NCBI GenBank assembly: GCA_002746605.1
Contig: PDPT01000045.1
Coordinates: forward strand, 1 to 64,000
Direction of reading: 5' to 3'
DNA from: Ignavibacteriota bacterium
Lineage (GTDB): Bacteria; Bacteroidota; Ignavibacteria; Ignavibacteriales; Melioribacteraceae
DNA length: 64,000 nucleotides
In this document: positions 54,542 through 62,582 of the stretch, piece after piece
Numbering within the stretch: the stretch's first letter is position 1
Layout: each line of letters opens with the position of its first letter
The notes under the pieces: generated by a model
Told to the model about the DNA's origin: nothing
What the model saw: only the letters and a program-made list of their open reading frames with translations
Databases searched by the model: none
Made by a program: the position numbers and the translations under genes

Positions 54542-55567
54542 ATGAGTACATTATTACTATTCTATAATGAAGTTCTTTCAGAGAAAATTAAAACATCTTT
54601 AAAAGAAACAATAATAATTCTATTGTTGCTTTTGGTATATAATTTTTCATTCTATTATTCTTCATTTTTGAATGAAGTTTCAATAGAAATACTGAACTAT
54701 ATAGGTGCAATTTATATATGTTATGTATGGATAAAAACTATCAAAGGGTCAGGAATTGATCATCTTAGGTTTTGGATTCTTTTCGAATTTATGAAAAGAA
54801 CTTATTTAAAATATTTTCATAAAGATAATATCTCTTATCAAAATAAATTACTTAATGAACAAGAATTAAATAAATTACTATTTGTTGTTGTTAAAATATT
54901 TTACATCCCAGTGATGTTAAATTTTACTATAAATAATTTTAATCACGTTGATAATATTCTTTTTAGAATACAATTCTACAGATTTTCTGATTTCACAATT
55001 GCACATTGGTACAAATTATTTATTCCTTTCATTTTTTTTATTGATACAAGTTATTTTTTATTCGGATACTTATTTGAGTCAAAAAAACTTAATAACAAAG
55101 TTAAATCTGTTGACAAATCCGGTATTAGCTGGTTAGTAACCCTTGCTTGTTACCCTCCCTTAAATCTTGTTACCGCAAAGATTTTCCCTTGGTATGCAAA
55201 TGAAGAAAACTTAATGGTTTCTTCTCCAGTAAATGAAGCTTTACTTTTAGTAATAATATTATTATTTGGAGTTTACTTATCGGCTACACTATCTTTGGGA
55301 CCCAAATGCAGTAATCTCACAAATAGAGGCATAGTTACAAATGGTATTTATAAATATATAAGACATCCCGCATATACCTCAAAAGTATTTGCATGGTGGC
55401 TAATGACTCTTCCTATTATGGACTTTGGCGTATTTATCTCAATGTTTATGTGGACATTTATTTATTTATTTCGCGCTTTGAAAGAAGAAGATCATCTATT
55501 AAATGATCCTGATTATCAAACTTATTATAAAAATACTCCTTACAGATTTATTCCTAAAATATTCTAA
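54542..55567 (+). CDS. Isoprenylcysteine carboxyl methyltransferase-like membrane protein (operon 1)
   Basis: 341 residues with about eight hydrophobic spans. The C-terminal 110 residues carry the ICMT/NnrU-type signature: GIVTNGIYKYIRHPAYTSKV, then FRALKEEDHLLNDPDYQTYY and RFIPKIF. The conserved R-H-P and E-E residues bind SAM in this superfamily. The first 200 residues are an extra membrane domain that I do not recognise. It follows pilin-like C by 5 bp and is clearly in the same operon, which suggests modification of a pilin-like product or a linked lipid; this is inference. Confidence 0.8.
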   Translation: MSTLLLFYNEVLSEKIKTSLKETIIILLLLLVYNFSFYYSSFLNEVSIEILNYIGAIYICYVWIKTIKGSGIDHLRFWILFEFMKRTYLKYFHKDNISYQNKLLNEQELNKLLFVVVKIFYIPVMLNFTINNFNHVDNILFRIQFYRFSDFTIAHWYKLFIPFIFFIDTSYFLFGYLFESKKLNNKVKSVDKSGISWLVTLACYPPLNLVTAKIFPWYANEENLMVSSPVNEALLLVIILLFGVYLSATLSLGPKCSNLTNRGIVTNGIYKYIRHPAYTSKVFAWWLMTLPIMDFGVFISMFMWTFIYLFRALKEEDHLLNDPDYQTYYKNTPYRFIPKIF

Positions 55568-55728
55568 TCTACTTTTTTTATATTTCTTCGATGGCAAGAT
55601 ATTTGGAAAAAACTTTTTTTAGAATATTTTCTCATTAATATACTTTTTTTGATATCCTTGGGGGTTGGTTGTTTACAGAAAAATTTTAATAATATAAAGC
55701 TTTACTTTTTTAGTAATGACTATTTGTG

Positions 55729-55754
55729 AGGGGACGGGTTTCAAACCGTCCCCT
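55729..55754. repeat. GC-rich palindrome between converging modules, likely bidirectional terminator
   Basis: AGGGGACGG (55729-55737) pairs perfectly with CCGTCCCCT (55746-55754) around the loop GTTTCAAA. It lies midway between the convergent methyltransferase gene (+) and pilin-like C' gene (-). Its composition differs strongly from the flanking AT-rich DNA. Similar GGGGACGGGTTT palindromes occur as dispersed repeats in several bacterial phyla, so it may be both a mobile repeat and a terminator. Confidence 0.7.
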
Positions 55755-55794
55755 ACAAGATTTAATTAATAAAGAATGATGAATATCTTATTTT

Positions 55795-57183
55795 CTACTC
55801 AAACCAAGAAACAACATTTAAATTTTTTGTATGCGGAAAATATGGTGGTGTTTTAAATTCAAAACGTTTATCATATATGTGTCTTAAACGATAACCTTTA
55901 TAAGGAGTACCATCTGGACGATAATAAGCAGTTCCCCTCACATTATGTGCGGTAATTCCTCCTAATATATTCCAATCAGCCAAGTGACCACCATTCTTCA
56001 TTAATAGATTATCCGGACCAACATTACCATTATACGAAAACATTGTAGCATGTGTTGTTATATCATTAAATCTAGTTCTATTATTATATTGTAACCGAAT
56101 ATTCTCCTCAGCCACAAGTCCCAGCATATTATTTGAATTTGGGTTAGCAACCACATTATCTTTATAAGTAAGATTATCTGTTTGATAAATATTCCCATAG
56201 CCGCTTTTATTAAGCTTTGTTGCAACAATTGTAGCTGCCCCATCTACTTGCCCTTTAACAAAAACATTACCTTTTTCAACATACATCATGCCATTTATTG
56301 CATCAAGATTTGTTGTTTTTTTAGGACTCCAATGACTATGTCCATCTTTAATTTTTGTTCTATATTCAACGAGCTTATCGTTAAATGTTATTTCAACATC
56401 AATAGGTAAATTTCCACCAGAAGTATCTTTAATAATTATTCCGCCTGATAAAGCTGCTGTTTTCATTCCCAAGGTATCCAGTGGTCTCGGTTCATTAAGA
56501 CCACTAGTAAAGGTATCCCTAAAAATAGGATCTATTTTGGGTAGATATTTTTTAAGACCTTTCAAACAAGTTACTTCTCCTAAAAATTCAGGAGTACCAT
56601 AGGTATTAAGATAATCATTTACATGAAATGGTCCGTCAAAAACATCACCGGTTGCAGGTATGGCACCACTCATACGTTCATAGAAATTTCCATATTTTGC
56701 AAAACTCTTTCTTGCTAATTTTACACATACCGAAGCAGTATCACCAAGATAAATTCCTTCAGCAAAAACCGTAACAACACTATCTCCCGATGATGCTCCT
56801 GGACAACCTCCAACTTGATCACCATGTGCTAAATGAACAGCAAGTTGGGAAGGTGGAATACTAATTACTTTTTGGTTATACTTTCCTTTATTATGGCAGA
56901 CTTTTATTTTTGCCGATGAACCTAATTTATTGGTAACATAAACATTAAATTTACCCCCATTAAATGGCTCATTAATATACCCTTCATCCCAAGTTTTATC
57001 TAAGAACAATTTGTTTGTTGCAATATTAGCTGCAGATACAGCTATAGAATGTGCAGTTGATTTTTTGAAATAGTCTGAATCATTTTCAACAGCACGTGTT
57101 GAAAGATTATTGAAGTTACTTCCAAAAACCAAAAAAATCATGCTAAAACCAAGAACCATTAACATTGATGCTTTTCCACCCAT
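55795..57183 (-). CDS. Pilin-like protein C' (copy 2), PilX/DUF4900-like
   Basis: 462 residues. The N-terminal helix is KASMLMVLGFSMIFLVFGSN, then a helical SIAVSAANIATNKLFLDKTW and a beta-rich head. Matching DUF4900-like phrases are MYVEKGNVFVKGQVDGAATI, YQTDNLTYKDN and NNMLGLVAEENIRL, with LNVVSWFE at the end. It has extra loops compared with copy 1, including Cys residues (VCHNKGKYN, GGCPGASSGD). It is the last gene of the minus-strand C'-B'-A' module and ends just after the palindrome. Confidence 0.75.
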   Translation of the reverse strand: MGGKASMLMVLGFSMIFLVFGSNFNNLSTRAVENDSDYFKKSTAHSIAVSAANIATNKLFLDKTWDEGYINEPFNGGKFNVYVTNKLGSSAKIKVCHNKGKYNQKVISIPPSQLAVHLAHGDQVGGCPGASSGDSVVTVFAEGIYLGDTASVCVKLARKSFAKYGNFYERMSGAIPATGDVFDGPFHVNDYLNTYGTPEFLGEVTCLKGLKKYLPKIDPIFRDTFTSGLNEPRPLDTLGMKTAALSGGIIIKDTSGGNLPIDVEITFNDKLVEYRTKIKDGHSHWSPKKTTNLDAINGMMYVEKGNVFVKGQVDGAATIVATKLNKSGYGNIYQTDNLTYKDNVVANPNSNNMLGLVAEENIRLQYNNRTRFNDITTHATMFSYNGNVGPDNLLMKNGGHLADWNILGGITAHNVRGTAYYRPDGTPYKGYRLRHIYDKRFEFKTPPYFPHTKNLNVVSWFE

Positions 57184-57194
57184 TTAGATTCTCC

Positions 57195-57818
57195 TTATTT
57201 TTTTGTGATATTTCTTGAAGATAATTTTATTTGTTTCCAAAATGCAGATGCATACTTATCTGTATTTTGTTTTTCATCATTCTTTGTATCATATCCATAT
57301 ACATCTTCTATCTTTATATTTATTTCTATCGATTGAATTTCAGTTAAATAGTTTATCGGAAAACTTAATTTATGACCAAGAGTATTATAATAAGCCAATT
57401 TAAATTCTGTAAGACCTAAGTTTGTACCAACAGGTGGTTTATCATTAACTACTCTATATAAAAATCTATCCCTTGGGTTAGGTGTTCCTTTTAACTCAGA
57501 TGTAGGACCTATGTAATAATGTATTGAATCAACAATTCCGTCAGAGTCTATATCTGTAGAAAACTTTATACTGTTTGAATCGGCATGTAAAATAAATTGT
57601 TCTTTTGGTAAAGCCACATAATTTTCACAAAATCCAATTTTTCTAAAGTCATGTTCAATTAATTCAACTATTTCTACAAGATTCTCTTGAATAATTAGTT
57701 CTCCACCATACATATAATTATTTTCGACAGTAGCATCATTTATTCTAAATAAAATAAGTAAGAGCATACCACCTACTAAAGTCGATCCGAGAACATCAAT
57801 TAAAGTACTAAATCCCAT
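57195..57818 (-). CDS. Pilin-like protein B' (copy 2), PilW/pseudopilin-like
   Basis: 207 residues. N-terminal helix LIDVLGSTLVGGMLLLILFR (about 5-24), polar helix IIQENLVEIVELIEHDFRKI, then a beta-rich head closely matching copy 1 (GIVDSIHYYIGP; TPNPRDRFLYRVVN; IKIEDVYGYDTKN). A Lys/Ser-rich end (WKQIKLSSRNITKK) is also similar to copy 1 (MKMNRKNKIAIRNLKKR). It lies between A' and C' with 11-12 bp gaps. Confidence 0.75.
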   Translation of the reverse strand: MGFSTLIDVLGSTLVGGMLLLILFRINDATVENNYMYGGELIIQENLVEIVELIEHDFRKIGFCENYVALPKEQFILHADSNSIKFSTDIDSDGIVDSIHYYIGPTSELKGTPNPRDRFLYRVVNDKPPVGTNLGLTEFKLAYYNTLGHKLSFPINYLTEIQSIEINIKIEDVYGYDTKNDEKQNTDKYASAFWKQIKLSSRNITKK

Positions 57819-57830
57819 AATACCTCCTTG

Positions 57831-58343
57831 CTATCTTGAAAACCAATAACTATTTACTGCAGACATCTTTATTGTATCAGGAATACCGTCAAGTCCATAC
57901 ATTGACGGACTAGATACAAAAACCGTTATTTTTTTATGCCATGTTTTTGCGTTTGTTGATCCATCAAGGTTAGTATCCTTTACATAATTTACCATACAAT
58001 CCACAACAAATTGTCCTGCAGGTGATGAATTATCTACTCTGTGAAGTTTGTTGAAATCATCAAAATCATTAAAGTATGGATATACTTCTCCTGATTCAGG
58101 TCCTAAGTGAGATGAAGCAGTTAACTCAGAAACATCCGAAGCTGAATGACTATCGGTTTTTTGATCAAAAATTTTTCCACTGGCTTCTTCAATAAAAGAA
58201 CTTGCTAAAGATGTAGCTACAACACCTAACTTACTATTTATAAGCGTTGAATTTGTGTTCATAAACCCATTATTTACCCTTAAAATAACCAATGCTAATA
58301 AAACCATTGCTCCTAATGTTATCATCATTTGACTTGTATTCAT
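57831..58343 (-). CDS. Pilin-like protein A' (copy 2), without Ser/Gly tail
   Basis: 170 residues from ATG at 58343..58341, preceded by AAGGA. The frame can be opened 10 codons earlier only with a TTG, and copy 1 also begins right before the helix. The N-terminus SQMMITLGAMVLLALVILRV aligns with copy 1 (HQMMLAIGAMLFLSVIILRM). SSFIEEASGKIFDQKT, HLGPESGEVYPYFNDFDDF and KKITVFVSSP also align. The protein stops at VNSYWFSR, where copy 1 continues into its Ser/Gly tail. First gene of the minus-strand module. Confidence 0.75.
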   Translation of the reverse strand: MNTSQMMITLGAMVLLALVILRVNNGFMNTNSTLINSKLGVVATSLASSFIEEASGKIFDQKTDSHSASDVSELTASSHLGPESGEVYPYFNDFDDFNKLHRVDNSSPAGQFVVDCMVNYVKDTNLDGSTNAKTWHKKITVFVSSPSMYGLDGIPDTIKMSAVNSYWFSR

Positions 58344-58564
58344 ATCTTGATCCTTAAATAAATAATAAGACAACTTACTATCGGCAGTAAAAAAGAAAAG
58401 TAAAGATCAGAAACCGCATAAAATTACCTGTTGTTGAGCTAAATCAAGTGAGTTGTATTTTTTTGATACAAAAAAGAGAAAAATCAAAAAATAAAGCACA
58501 TTTAATAATTTGTTTGTAATTTATTATGTTTGTTTTAAATATTTTTTTATTTAGGTATTATATA

Positions 58565-59152
58565 ATGGATCCGATTAATATTTTGGTTGCAATAAACTTA
58601 TTTGCTTCTATTACCGCAAATTATTCCGGTGCAAAAAAAGGAATAAAATCAAAATTAAGTAACACAATAATTAAACCCAAAACGTATTTACAAAAAGTAC
58701 CGCCAAATATAGCAGCGTTAGTTTTTTTGTTAACTATCCTAGCAATTTTTAATATCGGAACTTTTTCTGAAGAAATAAAGAAGAATTATTATTCTTACAG
58801 AATAATCGGATTAATATTTTTCGTTATTTTTTCTTGGATTCAGGTTTACTCGTATAAATATCTCGGGGAAAATTATTCTCAAGAGATTCTTATTTTTAAA
58901 AACCATAATTTAATAAATAAAGGATTTTACCGATTTATAAGACATCCACAATATGTAAGTCAGATTTTAAGTGATTTAGGGGTTGGAGTAGCTTTAATGG
59001 GCTACTTAGTAATTCCTATTGTTTTAATTTTAGAAATTCCATTATTTATTTTAAGAGCAAAAAAAGAAGAAGAAATATTTGAAAAACATTTTAGAAGTGA
59101 GTTTACAAGTTATAAAGAAAAAACGGGTTTCTTTTTTCCTTTTATAGGTTAA
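58565..59152 (+). CDS. Isoprenylcysteine carboxyl methyltransferase-like protein (beside copy 2)
   Basis: 195 residues from ATG at 58565 (DPINILVAINLFASITANYS); TTAGG lies upstream. Another in-frame ATG at 58526 has no ribosome-binding sequence. About five hydrophobic spans. The ICMT-type signature is INKGFYRFIRHPQYVSQIL, then RAKKEEEIFEKHF and TSYKEKTGFFFPFIG. It is divergent from A' and 9 bp before the amidase gene. This second ICMT-like gene beside a pilin-like module strengthens the link seen in operon 1, but it is much shorter than the 341-residue protein. Confidence 0.82.
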   Translation: MDPINILVAINLFASITANYSGAKKGIKSKLSNTIIKPKTYLQKVPPNIAALVFLLTILAIFNIGTFSEEIKKNYYSYRIIGLIFFVIFSWIQVYSYKYLGENYSQEILIFKNHNLINKGFYRFIRHPQYVSQILSDLGVGVALMGYLVIPIVLILEIPLFILRAKKEEEIFEKHFRSEFTSYKEKTGFFFPFIG

Positions 59153-59161
59153 GTTTTTGAT

Positions 59162-60724
59162 ATGAAAATAAAAATTTTACTAATATATTTACTGCTTTTT
59201 TTAACCGTTAATTATGCCGGAATAATTACTTTAAAAAAAGATGGCAAAAAAGCACAAATAAACTCAATTGAAATACGAGGATTGCAATTTGTTTCTTCGC
59301 GAGAGTTATCAAAATATATAGCTGATAATTATTATTTTAACTCCGAAAAAGAAAAATCTGAAATTAAATTTGTTGATTATAAATTAAAATTTACTGCAAA
59401 TAATCAATTTGTAATACTTACCGATAAAAAAAGTAATAAACATCAAATTTTTCAAATGCCTATTTCGGCGGTACTAAAAGATGATGATATTTATGTTCCC
59501 ATTAAATTTGTAATAAAATATTTAAGTTATGCTGCCACTTCAAAAATAACTTTACAGGAAGATGAAGTAATCATTCATTCTCAAAATATAGATACAAAAA
59601 AAGAAGTAACTTGGAATAAAAATATTTTAGACAGAAATTCAATAACTTACGATATCTTTTCGGCTAAAATAGAAAACAAGGCTAACGGAACTTTATTACG
59701 ATTGGGTACAAAAAGAAAAGTTATTAAACCTACAAGTTCAATTACCAATAATACTCTTTATGTTTTCTTTACGGATTTATCGATTGATAAAAATATAATA
59801 AGCGAGTTAAAATCCAAAGGCTTTATTAAAAAAATAAAAGTAAAGCATATAAATGGTAATCCGCAAATGGAAATAAAACTCAGATCCGGTTTTGACAAAC
59901 ATGAAATTTCTTACGATGAAGATATTGGTGAAATATTAATTTCAATACATAATAAATCCTTAAGAGGTGAAAGTTCGTTAGACGATGAAATCGATAAATG
60001 GAATTTTGACGTTATAGTCCTCGATGCCGGGCACGGCGGAAAAGATCCCGGAGCAATTGGTCTGGGTGGTGTTAAGGAAAAAGATATAAATCTTGCCATC
60101 GTTAAGGAATTAGGCAAATTATTAGAAAAATCAAATAAAAATCTTAAAGTTGTCTATACTAGAGAGGGTAACTCTTTTTTAGAGCTTTATAAACGCGGTA
60201 AAATAGCCAACGAAAAGAAAGGTAATCTTTTTATTTCTGTTCATTGTAATTCAACCCAAAAGAAACCTACAAATGCAAGAGGTTTCGAAGTTTATTTATT
60301 ACGGCCAGGTAAAACCAAAAATGCCATTAATATTGCAGAATTTGAAAATAGTGTTATCAGCATGGAAGATAATCCTTCGAGGTATAAACAGCTTAATGAC
60401 GAAAATTTTATTCTTGTTAGTATGGCTCACTCTTCCTATATGAGATATTCTGAAACTTTTGCAGATATGCTGAATACAGAATGGATAAAATCAGTTGAAA
60501 TCCCAAGCAGAGGAATAAAGCAAGCCGGATTTTATGTTTTGGTCGGGGCTTCAATGCCGGGAGTTTTAATTGAATCTGGTTTCCTATCTAACAAAAAAGA
60601 TGTAAAATATCTAAATTCTAAAAAAGGACAGAAAGAAATTGCCGAAGCTATATATAATTCTATAATTAAATATAGAAATTATTACGAATCATCCATAAAT
60701 ACTGAATTACACACAGAAGGATAA
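59162..60724 (+). CDS. N-acetylmuramoyl-L-alanine amidase (Amidase_3), exported
   Basis: 520 residues with a signal peptide (KIKILLIYLLLFLTVNYAG). Residues about 20-135 look like a copper-amine-oxidase-N/AMIN-type wall-binding region (GLQFVSSRELSKYIADNYYF, DIYVPIKFVIKYLSY). A second beta domain runs to about 265. The catalytic zinc domain has VIVLDAGHGGKDPGAIG (His near 289), GGVKEKDINLAI (Glu), LFISVHCNS (His) and GVLIESGFLSN (catalytic Glu). It cleaves the amide between MurNAc and the stem peptide in the periplasm. It follows the ICMT-like gene closely, so cell-wall opening for a surface structure is conceivable. Confidence 0.93.
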   Translation: MKIKILLIYLLLFLTVNYAGIITLKKDGKKAQINSIEIRGLQFVSSRELSKYIADNYYFNSEKEKSEIKFVDYKLKFTANNQFVILTDKKSNKHQIFQMPISAVLKDDDIYVPIKFVIKYLSYAATSKITLQEDEVIIHSQNIDTKKEVTWNKNILDRNSITYDIFSAKIENKANGTLLRLGTKRKVIKPTSSITNNTLYVFFTDLSIDKNIISELKSKGFIKKIKVKHINGNPQMEIKLRSGFDKHEISYDEDIGEILISIHNKSLRGESSLDDEIDKWNFDVIVLDAGHGGKDPGAIGLGGVKEKDINLAIVKELGKLLEKSNKNLKVVYTREGNSFLELYKRGKIANEKKGNLFISVHCNSTQKKPTNARGFEVYLLRPGKTKNAINIAEFENSVISMEDNPSRYKQLNDENFILVSMAHSSYMRYSETFADMLNTEWIKSVEIPSRGIKQAGFYVLVGASMPGVLIESGFLSNKKDVKYLNSKKGQKEIAEAIYNSIIKYRNYYESSINTELHTEG

Positions 60725-60733
60725 ACTTAGGAT

Positions 60734-60811
60734 ATGACTAACGCACAAAAATGGGTTGCATTTTTTTTAATTCTATTTATCTTGCTTTTATTACTTTCCA
60801 AAGTTGTGTAA
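60734..60811 (+). CDS. Possible 25-residue single-span membrane protein
   Basis: ATG at 60734, preceded by TTAGGAT, opens a 25-codon frame: TNAQKWVAFF followed by LILFILLLLLSKVV and TAA. A polar N-terminus and one hydrophobic helix are typical of real small membrane proteins. It starts 9 bp after the amidase stop, so it would share its transcript. Such a short frame could also arise by chance. Confidence 0.45.
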   Translation: MTNAQKWVAFFLILFILLLLLSKVV

Positions 60812-61099
60812 CACACATAGAAAAAAAATCCCTTAAAATAACTTAGCAACTTTTTTTGCTGTGTAAAATTTTTTTGCACTCCCAAAAAAGACCGGAAAAG
60901 CTATTTATAGCAATATTTATACTCTTCCGTCAAATTTATTTTCATACTTTTGCTTTTTATAAGAAAAAATTCAATTTGCTGAAAAGTTTCGATTTTGAGC
61001 TGTTTTCGCATTATTTTGTTGTGATTTTGCTCACTCAAATTATATGGCATCATTGCTGGATAAGTAATTCCCAAAAACAAAAAATAAAAGGGAAAAACA
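60812..61099. other. Leader region upstream of the discoidin-domain gene
   Basis: AT-rich, no gene supported. AGCAA (60845-60849)/TTGCT (60856-60860) with a T-rich loop and following T run could end the amidase transcript. TACTTTTG at 60945-60952 matches the TAnnTTTG -7 element, about 147 bp before the next ATG, which would leave a long 5' leader. No -33 TTTG is at the expected spacing. Confidence 0.4.
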
Positions 61100-62407
61100 A
61101 TGACAGCCAATTCATTTAAAACAATGGTAACAGCACTTTTAATCTTATTAAGCACAAACAATTATTTTGCAAATCCAAAATATAAAATGACAATAGAAAA
61201 TTTAACAGTGGTAGCCAGCGATAAAGTTTCCGCAGATGTATATTTGGAAAATATTGGCGAAGCTTTTGAATTAACAAGTTATGAATGTGCCTTAAGTATA
61301 AATCAAGAAATAGATTTATCTACATTAACTTTTGAATATGTTGAAGGAAGTTCAGAACTAAAAAATAAACCTAATTATGTTTTGGGTAAATATAATTTGG
61401 ACGGTTCAACAGAATTAGGTATTGTATCTTTTATTGGTCACGATATTATTAACGGAAGAAAATTGGTCGGAAAATTTACATTATCAGGAAAAATAGATAT
61501 TTCAAACGTTAATATTCTGGGAATAGATTGGAATTTTGACGGAGCGGTAAGTACTATATTAACAGGAATTAATTTTACAGACATAACTTATTACAAAGGA
61601 CATAAAGCATTATTTGGTAAAAACGAAGAAGATACTACAACTACAGAATATGTTAAGACAGAAATAGTTGCTGCAGAAGCATCAGCGAGTTTAAATGAAA
61701 ACTTTGGACCACACAGACTTTTTGATGGTATTACATCAGAAAGCTTACAAGGTAATTACAATGCAGGAACAGAAGGAAGATGGGCAACAAAAGGCTTTCC
61801 ACAATGGGTTACTTTAGATCTTGGATCAGAAAAAACTATTAACCACGTAATGATAGATGCTTTTGGTTCTGAAAACGGAATAACCTATGATTGTAAATTT
61901 TATTCCGGTAATTATGATAACAAATCTTTGATTTCAACTGAAAAAACTCAAGAAAATACAAACTGGTCTAAACATTCTTTGAATAATGTAAAAACAAGAT
62001 ATTTAACTATTGAAATAACAGGCAGCAAAGGTAATAATTACACAGATTTATGGGAAGTTGAAGTTTATGAAGATACTACTTCAAAAATAAAAACAGATGA
62101 CCATACTGCAATAAATGATTTTGCTGAAAAAAATATTCCAACTGAATTTGGTATTAGTCAAAATTATCCAAATCCATTTAACCCAAGCACAAAAATTCAA
62201 GTAAATATGAAAGAACGTGGAAATGCAACAGTAGAAGTTTATAATTTATTGGGCGAAAGAGTAATGAAAGTTTTAGATAGTGAGTTATCAGCCGGTACAC
62301 ACGAAGTAACTATTGATGGTTCTCAATTAGCAAGTGGAATATATATTTATAGATTAGCAGTTAATAATAATTTTATACAAACAAGAAAAATGAATTTAAT
62401 AAAATAA
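61100..62407 (+). CDS. Secreted F5/8 type C (discoidin) domain protein with T9SS sorting domain
   Basis: 435 residues. Signal region FKTMVTALLILLSTNNYFA. Residues about 30-165 are a cohesin-like beta domain. Residues about 190-330 are an F5/8 type C (discoidin) carbohydrate-binding domain: SLNENFGPHRLFDGITSES, FPQWVTLDLGSEKTINHVMI and TRYLTIEITGSKG. The end is a T9SS type A domain: ISQNYPNPFNPSTKIQVNM, VEVYNLLGERVMKVL and LASGIYIYRLAVN. It is likely exported to bind glycans at or near the cell surface. AAAGGGAAAAA precedes the ATG and a terminator follows. Confidence 0.88.
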   Translation: MTANSFKTMVTALLILLSTNNYFANPKYKMTIENLTVVASDKVSADVYLENIGEAFELTSYECALSINQEIDLSTLTFEYVEGSSELKNKPNYVLGKYNLDGSTELGIVSFIGHDIINGRKLVGKFTLSGKIDISNVNILGIDWNFDGAVSTILTGINFTDITYYKGHKALFGKNEEDTTTTEYVKTEIVAAEASASLNENFGPHRLFDGITSESLQGNYNAGTEGRWATKGFPQWVTLDLGSEKTINHVMIDAFGSENGITYDCKFYSGNYDNKSLISTEKTQENTNWSKHSLNNVKTRYLTIEITGSKGNNYTDLWEVEVYEDTTSKIKTDDHTAINDFAEKNIPTEFGISQNYPNPFNPSTKIQVNMKERGNATVEVYNLLGERVMKVLDSELSAGTHEVTIDGSQLASGIYIYRLAVNNNFIQTRKMNLIK

Positions 62408-62421
62408 AAATTTCTCTTGCC

Positions 62422-62477
62422 GGGTGGAACTTTTTTTTGGCTGGGAAAGTTTCACCCTTCCCTCTTTTCTTTTTTTT
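62422..62477 (+). terminator. Terminator after the discoidin-domain gene
   Basis: GGGTGGAAC (62422-62430) pairs with GTTTCACCC (62449-62457), one G-T pair, followed by a pyrimidine tract ending in a long T run (to 62477). It starts 15 bp after the stop codon. Confidence 0.75.
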
Positions 62478-62550
62478 ATACTCAACTTTAAATTTTATAC
62501 TTTTATTCAAAAAAAATAAACTCAAGTACTTAGATATCCAAAATTATAAT

Positions 62551-62558
62551 TATCTTTG
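62551..62558 (+). promoter_or_regulatory. Possible -7 box (TATCTTTG) for the AI-2E family gene
   Basis: TATCTTTG matches the TAnnTTTG -7 element and lies 25 bp before the ATG at 62583. If used, transcription would begin near 62563-62565, making the ATG at 62583 the start codon rather than the upstream TTG/ATG. No -33 TTTG is visible. Confidence 0.35.
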
Positions 62559-62582
62559 ATGTATAATTTTTTTGTTAAGAGT

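Noticed and set aside
51797..58343. A complete type IV pilus or type II secretion locus
   Set aside because: Only pilin-like subunits are present; no ATPase, platform, secretin or prepilin peptidase gene is visible in the window.
60856..61161. Overlapping 86-87-codon frames upstream of the discoidin-domain gene
   Set aside because: Both are Phe/Ile/Lys-rich frames in a leader region, overlap the start of a well-supported gene, and look random.
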